A DNA stretch of 15,256 bases, taken from NCBI GenBank assembly GCA_937899155.1, contig CALDJM010000011.1, positions 1 through 15,256 on the forward strand, given 5' to 3'. The notes under the pieces are model-generated. The model was given only the letters and a program-made list of their open reading frames with translations. It searched no databases and was not told the origin of the DNA. Shown piece after piece: positions 12,347 to 15,256 of this stretch. Numbering within the stretch: the stretch's first letter is position 1; each line of letters starts with the position of its first letter. The stretch is from an uncultured bacterium. GTDB lineage: Bacteria; Patescibacteriota; Dojkabacteria; SC72. The translations under genes and the position numbers were made by a program.

Positions 12347-13246
12347 TTATAGTTCCTTGAGATTTCTCTCTTCTTTACCAACAGTTGGAATAATGTTCAG
12401 ATATTTCTCTGTTGTAGAAAGTCTTTTATGTCCAACAAGTTTAGAAACTGTAGGGAGACCAACACCATTCGCTAAATGATGTGCAATGAATGTATTTCTA
12501 AGGTCATTAACCTTAGCATTTTTAATGCCTGATTTTTCAAAAGACTTATCAATAGCTGTTCTAATATTTCTTACAAGTAAAGGTCTTCCATTCTTTGTAA
12601 CAAAAATAGTATCATCCTCTGTCTCTGGTCTAACTGAAATATAATCATCTAAAGCTTTCTTCGCAGATTTGTTCAACGGAACTTTCCTCGAAGGATGACT
12701 ACCAGCAGCTTTGATATAGAGGAAATCAATCTTCCCATCTTTGGACTGTCTAATGTCTTCTAGTGAAAGTCCTGCTAACTCACCGATTCTAATACCTGTT
12801 TGCAAAAGAATCTCTACGATAGAGTAGAGTCTAATGTCTACACGACTAACATCTCTTAAAGCTCTGTACTCCATTTCTGTTAAAACTCTAGGAGGTTTAA
12901 TCTCAAATCTAGGATGTGCCAATTTCTCTGACACATTATCGCTAATATGGTTGTTTTCCAACAGATATCTAAAAAATGTTCTAGTGCTATTTATTTTTCT
13001 AGAGACACTTTTTGGTGTGTAGTTGTTATCCTGTAGGTTTTGTTTATATCCTTCTAAATCCTCAATTGTCACTTTATCCAAAGAAATGACCCCTTTTTTA
13101 GAGAAGTAATTTAACAATTGCTCTATATCTTTAGCATAAGCGATAATTGTAGATTCAGAGCGACCTTTCGAGGCAAGATCTTTTGCGAAAAGTTCTGCCT
13201 TTTCCTTAAAGTTCACATTATTTATACCTGCCACATTTGTAAACAT
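12347..13246 (-). CDS. Tyrosine recombinase, XerC/D-like
   Basis: 299 aa, the usual Xer length. N-terminal SAM-like core-binding domain (about 12-100) and a catalytic domain (about 115-295). Catalytic residues: Arg153 in TGIRIGELAGL, Lys179 in the beta-hairpin before SRKVPL, Arg250 in NDLRNTF, His273 in LVGHKRLSTT, and nucleophile Tyr282 in EKYLN. The first His of the usual HxLRHT motif is Asn247 here (NDLRNT). Xer enzymes resolve chromosome dimers at dif; the same fold also serves integrases of mobile elements. The gene lies near a tRNA, but I found no repeated tRNA end or other att-like duplication, so a housekeeping Xer role is more likely. Start ATG 13246 has no Shine-Dalgarno sequence; an extended -10 promoter lies 45 nt upstream. 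Confidence 0.9.
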   Translation of the reverse strand: MFTNVAGINNVNFKEKAELFAKDLASKGRSESTIIAYAKDIEQLLNYFSKKGVISLDKVTIEDLEGYKQNLQDNNYTPKSVSRKINSTRTFFRYLLENNHISDNVSEKLAHPRFEIKPPRVLTEMEYRALRDVSRVDIRLYSIVEILLQTGIRIGELAGLSLEDIRQSKDGKIDFLYIKAAGSHPSRKVPLNKSAKKALDDYISVRPETEDDTIFVTKNGRPLLVRNIRTAIDKSFEKSGIKNAKVNDLRNTFIAHHLANGVGLPTVSKLVGHKRLSTTEKYLNIIPTVGKEERNLKEL

Positions 13247-13261
13247 TAAAATTAAGGGGCA

Positions 13262-13319
13262 TATAGTTATAATTAGGCAACTATAGAATAATTATATCAT
13301 CCTAGAGGGTTAAGAGCAA
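13262..13319 (-). promoter_or_regulatory. Promoter and dyad upstream of tyrosine recombinase
   Basis: On the minus strand TGA-TATAAT (13299-13291) with a poor -35 TTGCTC (13319-13314) at 17 bp. Expected start near 13284. A perfect 7-bp dyad, TATAGTT-N10-AACTATA (13262-13268 and 13279-13285), covers this start, a plausible operator. Confidence 0.5.
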
Positions 13320-13361
13320 TAGTAAAAGTATATGGGGCTATATGGAAAAGTTTCCTAAAAC

Positions 13362-13370
13362 TGTTAATAT
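13362..13370 (+). promoter_or_regulatory. Extended -10 promoter of FtsB-like gene, leaderless type
   Basis: TGT-TAATAT ends 5 nt before the ATG at 13376. No good -35 and no Shine-Dalgarno sequence. The 129-bp region 13247-13375 otherwise contains only the divergent recombinase promoter and a short GGAAAAGTTTCC palindrome. Confidence 0.45.
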
Positions 13371-13375
13371 TAAGT

Positions 13376-13831
13376 ATGGGAAAAATGACATATAAAGATG
13401 TAAAAGAGTTAGTTTCTGCCGAATCTAAGACAAAAAGTAGGCCCGTAAACAATATTTTTACGAATAAATTAGTACAGTTAGCCCTTGTCGCTATTGCAGT
13501 ATTCCTCTTTTACAGTGTATACAACTCAATTAAAATAACTGGAGAAAAACTTGAGATATCTAAAAGAGCTAGAAAAGAAGTTGATGATTTGAGATTAAAG
13601 AATTTGAAACTTGAGTTGGCCTTAGTATCTATGCAATCTAATGAATATTTGGAGGAACAGGCAAGGGATAGGTTGAATTTTAGTGGGGATAATGAATATC
13701 TTTTTGTGATACCAGAATCTTTGTTGGATAGTGCTAAAGATAGGGTAAATACATATTTGTATGCTGGTCAAGAGAAGGAAAAACTTCCAACATATGTTGT
13801 TTGGTATGAGTTTTTGAAATATGGTATTTGA
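13376..13831 (+). CDS. FtsB/DivIC-like septum formation protein
   Basis: 151 aa bitopic membrane protein. Cytosolic N-terminus of about 30 residues, TM helix 32-52, then a short coiled coil (about 55-88) and the family hallmark YLEEQARDRLNFSGDNEYLF (91-110) near the end of the septum-initiator domain; the C-terminus ends with an aromatic tail (VVWYEFLKYG). FtsB/DivIC proteins join FtsL and FtsQ/DivIB to activate septal wall synthesis. It is longer than E. coli FtsB and nearer to DivIC-type lengths. An alternative start at in-frame ATG 13385 exists; I keep 13376 because the -10 box ends 5 nt before it. It stands alone: its stop codon overlaps the promoter of the initiator tRNA. Confidence 0.82.
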   Translation: MGKMTYKDVKELVSAESKTKSRPVNNIFTNKLVQLALVAIAVFLFYSVYNSIKITGEKLEISKRARKEVDDLRLKNLKLELALVSMQSNEYLEEQARDRLNFSGDNEYLFVIPESLLDSAKDRVNTYLYAGQEKEKLPTYVVWYEFLKYGI

Positions 13832-13856
13832 ACAAAACTTTAAAAAGTGATATAAC
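13828..13856 (+). promoter_or_regulatory. Promoter of initiator tRNA
   Basis: TTGAAC (13828-13833), exactly 17 bp, then TATAAC (13851-13856) preceded by TGA (extended -10). Predicted start about 15 nt before the tRNA. The -35 box overlaps the TGA stop of the FtsB-like gene. It is one of the best promoter matches in the window. Confidence 0.75.
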
Positions 13857-13877
13857 TGAGAGGTTAATTAAAGTAAT

Positions 13878-13952
13878 CGCGGGGTAGAGCAGTGGAAGCT
13901 CGTTAGGCTCATAACCTAAAGGTCGCTGGTTCGAATCCAGCCCCCGCAACCA
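13878..13952 (+). tRNA. Initiator tRNA-fMet (anticodon CAU)
   Basis: Acceptor CGCGGGG (13878-13884) and CCCCGCA (13942-13948) leave the C1xA72 mismatch diagnostic of bacterial initiator tRNA. D stem GAGC/GCTC with a short 7-nt loop; anticodon stem TTAGG/CCTAA with loop CTCATAA, anticodon CAT at 13910-13912; variable AGGTC; T stem GCTGG/CCAGC; discriminator A; CCA encoded (13950-13952). Only two of the usual three consecutive G:C pairs next to the loop are kept; the third is A:U. A T-rich stretch follows directly and may end transcription. Confidence 0.95.
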
Positions 13953-13970
13953 TTTTTGTTATTTTATTCC
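13953..13970 (+). terminator. Possible T-rich termination tract after initiator tRNA
   Basis: TTTTTGTTATTTTATT follows the stable tRNA fold with no intervening hairpin. Only 6 nt separate the tRNA 3' end from the stop codon of the convergent minus-strand gene, so the tRNA transcript must end inside that gene. Confidence 0.35.
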
Positions 13971-15191
13971 TAAAATTCCCTTTATTTCCTTCTCAATATC
14001 TTTGTTATATCCAGAGAAAGCTCTGTCTCCAATGAAGAGGATAGGGTAGTAACTGTAGGAGTCTGAAACTCCTTCGCTCTTTCCTTTTTTATATGAGTTT
14101 AGCTGTGAGACAAAATCTGTATCTGTTGATTTATGTTCTTCGTAATCAATCTTATTTTCTTTTAAGAAATGTAGTAAGTCTTGGCACATCACTCCACTAT
14201 TATTATGGAAGATTACAACACTTTTACTTCTATCTTTTGGGACATATGTACTATCTTGGTTAAGGTCTTCAACTTTACATGGGTTTATAACATTTGCTTC
14301 ATCTTGAAAATCCAACTTCGGTCTAATCTTTTCTGGAGTATATGGAGCATTCTTATTTACAGGTATTTGCCACATTGGCATATTCTTGTCTACACTTCCC
14401 AAAGCATCTAAATCAACCCATTCAACATTGTAGTTATCCCATAATCTGTGCCACATCTCGTTCCACCTTTCTTTAAATCCACCTATGTATGTATGGGAGA
14501 CAGCCATGATTTTTTCATTCTTAATAGCTCTCTTGAATTGATTCTCCATATCTTGAGGCTCTCCAGCTCTTTCATAAAAACTGTAATCACAGAAGCTTCC
14601 ATATTTGAATTCAGGAACATCTAAGTTAGAAACAGAGATAATCTTTACATTGTATTCCTCTGGTTTGTATATGGTTGTCTTAAGCTCTGTTGTTCCTCTT
14701 GCAGTTATATATTCAATTCCTAATTCTTCTGCAACCTTGATTGTTGTTTCATCAGATGCCATGTATCTAGAGCTAATAACTCTTGGTGTTACATCTAAGT
14801 ATTTTTTTGCATTCTCAATCATTTCAGAAATAATGGAGTGTTGTTTTTCATATGTCATACCCCAGAAAGGTTCTGGATCGTATGATGGACAAAGCTCGAC
14901 AACTCCTGTTTTGAGAATCTCTTTTAATTCTTCAGCATTTTTCTTTATGAAGTCAGCATTTACCATAAGCAAACCTTTAATATTTCTTTTCTTCATATCA
15001 TTAACCATATTTGCTAAACCGTCTGTGTTATTAAATTCTATAAGTAGCATCATTCCTTTTGGTCTTACATTTCCCTCTTTAATTTCTTCACATTTAGGAC
15101 ATAGGAATTTCCTTTTAATGCATATACCTACAAACAGAACCAAGAGGGCTATGATTACGAGATATATACATTTCATTGTATTGTCTTTCAT
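13959..15191 (-). CDS. Membrane-anchored NodB-like deacetylase fold fused to glutaredoxin-like domain
   Basis: 410 aa. N-terminal TM anchor (7-24), then a CPKC pair (Cys31, Cys34). Residues 47-about 265 look like a polysaccharide-deacetylase (NodB) barrel: MLLIEFNN strand, KGLLMVNADFI, VELCPSYDPEPFW, TPRVISSRYMASDETTIKVA (135-154) and EELGIEYITARG (155-166). The usual TFDD and HxxxH metal sites are absent; the second is replaced by SYDPEPFW. Residues 322-410 look like a thioredoxin/glutaredoxin fold: SVVIFHNNSGVMC (324-336), cis-Pro383 in YYPILFIGDRAFSGYN (381-396). Where glutaredoxins have CxxC this has GVMC, keeping only Cys336. Domain calls are by eye. Function unknown; probably outside the cytoplasm and perhaps non-enzymatic or binding. 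The stop lies 6 nt from the convergent initiator tRNA. Confidence 0.68.
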   Translation of the reverse strand: MKDNTMKCIYLVIIALLVLFVGICIKRKFLCPKCEEIKEGNVRPKGMMLLIEFNNTDGLANMVNDMKKRNIKGLLMVNADFIKKNAEELKEILKTGVVELCPSYDPEPFWGMTYEKQHSIISEMIENAKKYLDVTPRVISSRYMASDETTIKVAEELGIEYITARGTTELKTTIYKPEEYNVKIISVSNLDVPEFKYGSFCDYSFYERAGEPQDMENQFKRAIKNEKIMAVSHTYIGGFKERWNEMWHRLWDNYNVEWVDLDALGSVDKNMPMWQIPVNKNAPYTPEKIRPKLDFQDEANVINPCKVEDLNQDSTYVPKDRSKSVVIFHNNSGVMCQDLLHFLKENKIDYEEHKSTDTDFVSQLNSYKKGKSEGVSDSYSYYPILFIGDRAFSGYNKDIEKEIKGILGIK

Positions 15192-15207
15192 AATTTATTG
15201 ATTAAAA

Positions 15208-15254
15208 ATTATATAACCGTATTAAATTATTCATAAAAGGTGTGGTTATGTCAA
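15208..15254 (-). promoter_or_regulatory. Promoter region of the deacetylase/glutaredoxin-like gene
   Basis: On the minus strand a consensus TTGACA (15254-15249), exactly 17 bp, then AATAAT (15231-15226). A perfect TATAAT follows at 15213-15208, 16 nt before ATG 15191. Either gives a short leader without a Shine-Dalgarno sequence. Confidence 0.65.
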
Positions 15255-15256
15255 GG

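Noticed and set aside
11503..13300. Integrated mobile element with tRNA-Ile as attachment site
   Set aside because: A recombinase lies nearby, but no copy of the tRNA 3' end is found downstream and there are no phage or plasmid genes; composition resembles the surroundings.
13734..13949. Minus-strand 71-codon open frame with a GLDSNQRPLGYEPNELP start
   Set aside because: This is the well-known spurious peptide obtained by translating the antisense of a tRNA; the segment lies over tRNA-fMet and the end of the FtsB-like gene.
14605..15201. Plus-strand open frame of 198 codons
   Set aside because: It lies wholly antisense to the deacetylase/glutaredoxin-like gene, which has recognisable domains, anchor and promoter; the frame has no family features.
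1..15256. CRISPR arrays, insertion sequences or tandem repeat arrays
   Set aside because: No regularly spaced repeats, transposase or terminal-repeat-bounded element was seen on reading both strands; the nested inverted repeat at 11592-11671 is the only notable repeat.

Overview
The window is A+T-rich, gene-dense DNA from a bacterium, most likely a member of the Candidate Phyla Radiation (Patescibacteria). The grounds are a tandem array of very small VirB2/TrbC-like pilins, a VirD4/TraG-type ATPase with a long unfamiliar N-terminal region of a kind I associate with that group, several membrane proteins of patescibacterial flavour, promoters that sit directly on start codons, and standard use of TAA, TAG and TGA as stops. 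I cannot fix the phylum; Dojkabacteria or Microgenomates are possible, at low confidence.

Layout, left to right. (1) 1-734: the 3' end of a gene carrying a RecB/AddB-type PD-(D/E)XK nuclease domain with an iron-sulfur cysteine set; its start lies outside the window. (2) 747-2459: five consecutive VirB2-like pilin genes, probably two transcription units (747-1402 and 1473 onward), followed by an undecaprenol/diacylglycerol kinase (2461-2862). (3) 2871-4715: a secreted or anchored coiled-coil protein with a SpoIID/LytB peptidoglycan-cleaving domain. (4) 4761-8089: a tightly coupled trio of a two-TM bacterial PH-domain protein, a small two-TM protein, and a 792-residue single-pass protein with a degenerate PP2C-like cytosolic domain and a beta-rich outside domain. 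(5) 8101-8544 smpB, then a small disordered protein, then the VirD4/TraG-like ATPase (8949-11450). (6) tRNA-Ile(UAU) at 11503-11576. (7) On the minus strand, an unknown 194-residue protein and a tyrosine recombinase, each with its own promoter. (8) An FtsB/DivIC-like division protein and an initiator tRNA on the plus strand. (9) On the minus strand, a membrane-anchored protein combining a degenerate NodB-like deacetylase domain with a glutaredoxin-like domain.

Working together: pilins, coupling ATPase and SpoIID-type wall enzyme are what a cell-surface type IV secretion or pilus apparatus would need, with the lipid kinase feeding the undecaprenyl-phosphate pool for wall synthesis. The PH/pseudophosphatase trio could be a membrane-associated regulatory or scaffolding module. 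That they form one machine is inference from neighbourhood only.

Two global signals stand out. First, many genes have a TATAAT-like -10 box ending only 5-9 nt before the ATG, which predicts leaderless or nearly leaderless mRNAs; at two junctions the -10 box contains the stop codon of the gene before. Second, the tRNA-Ile reads AUA with a genomically encoded UAU anticodon, not the usual CAU-lysidine system, and the initiator tRNA departs from the usual three G:C pairs in its anticodon stem.
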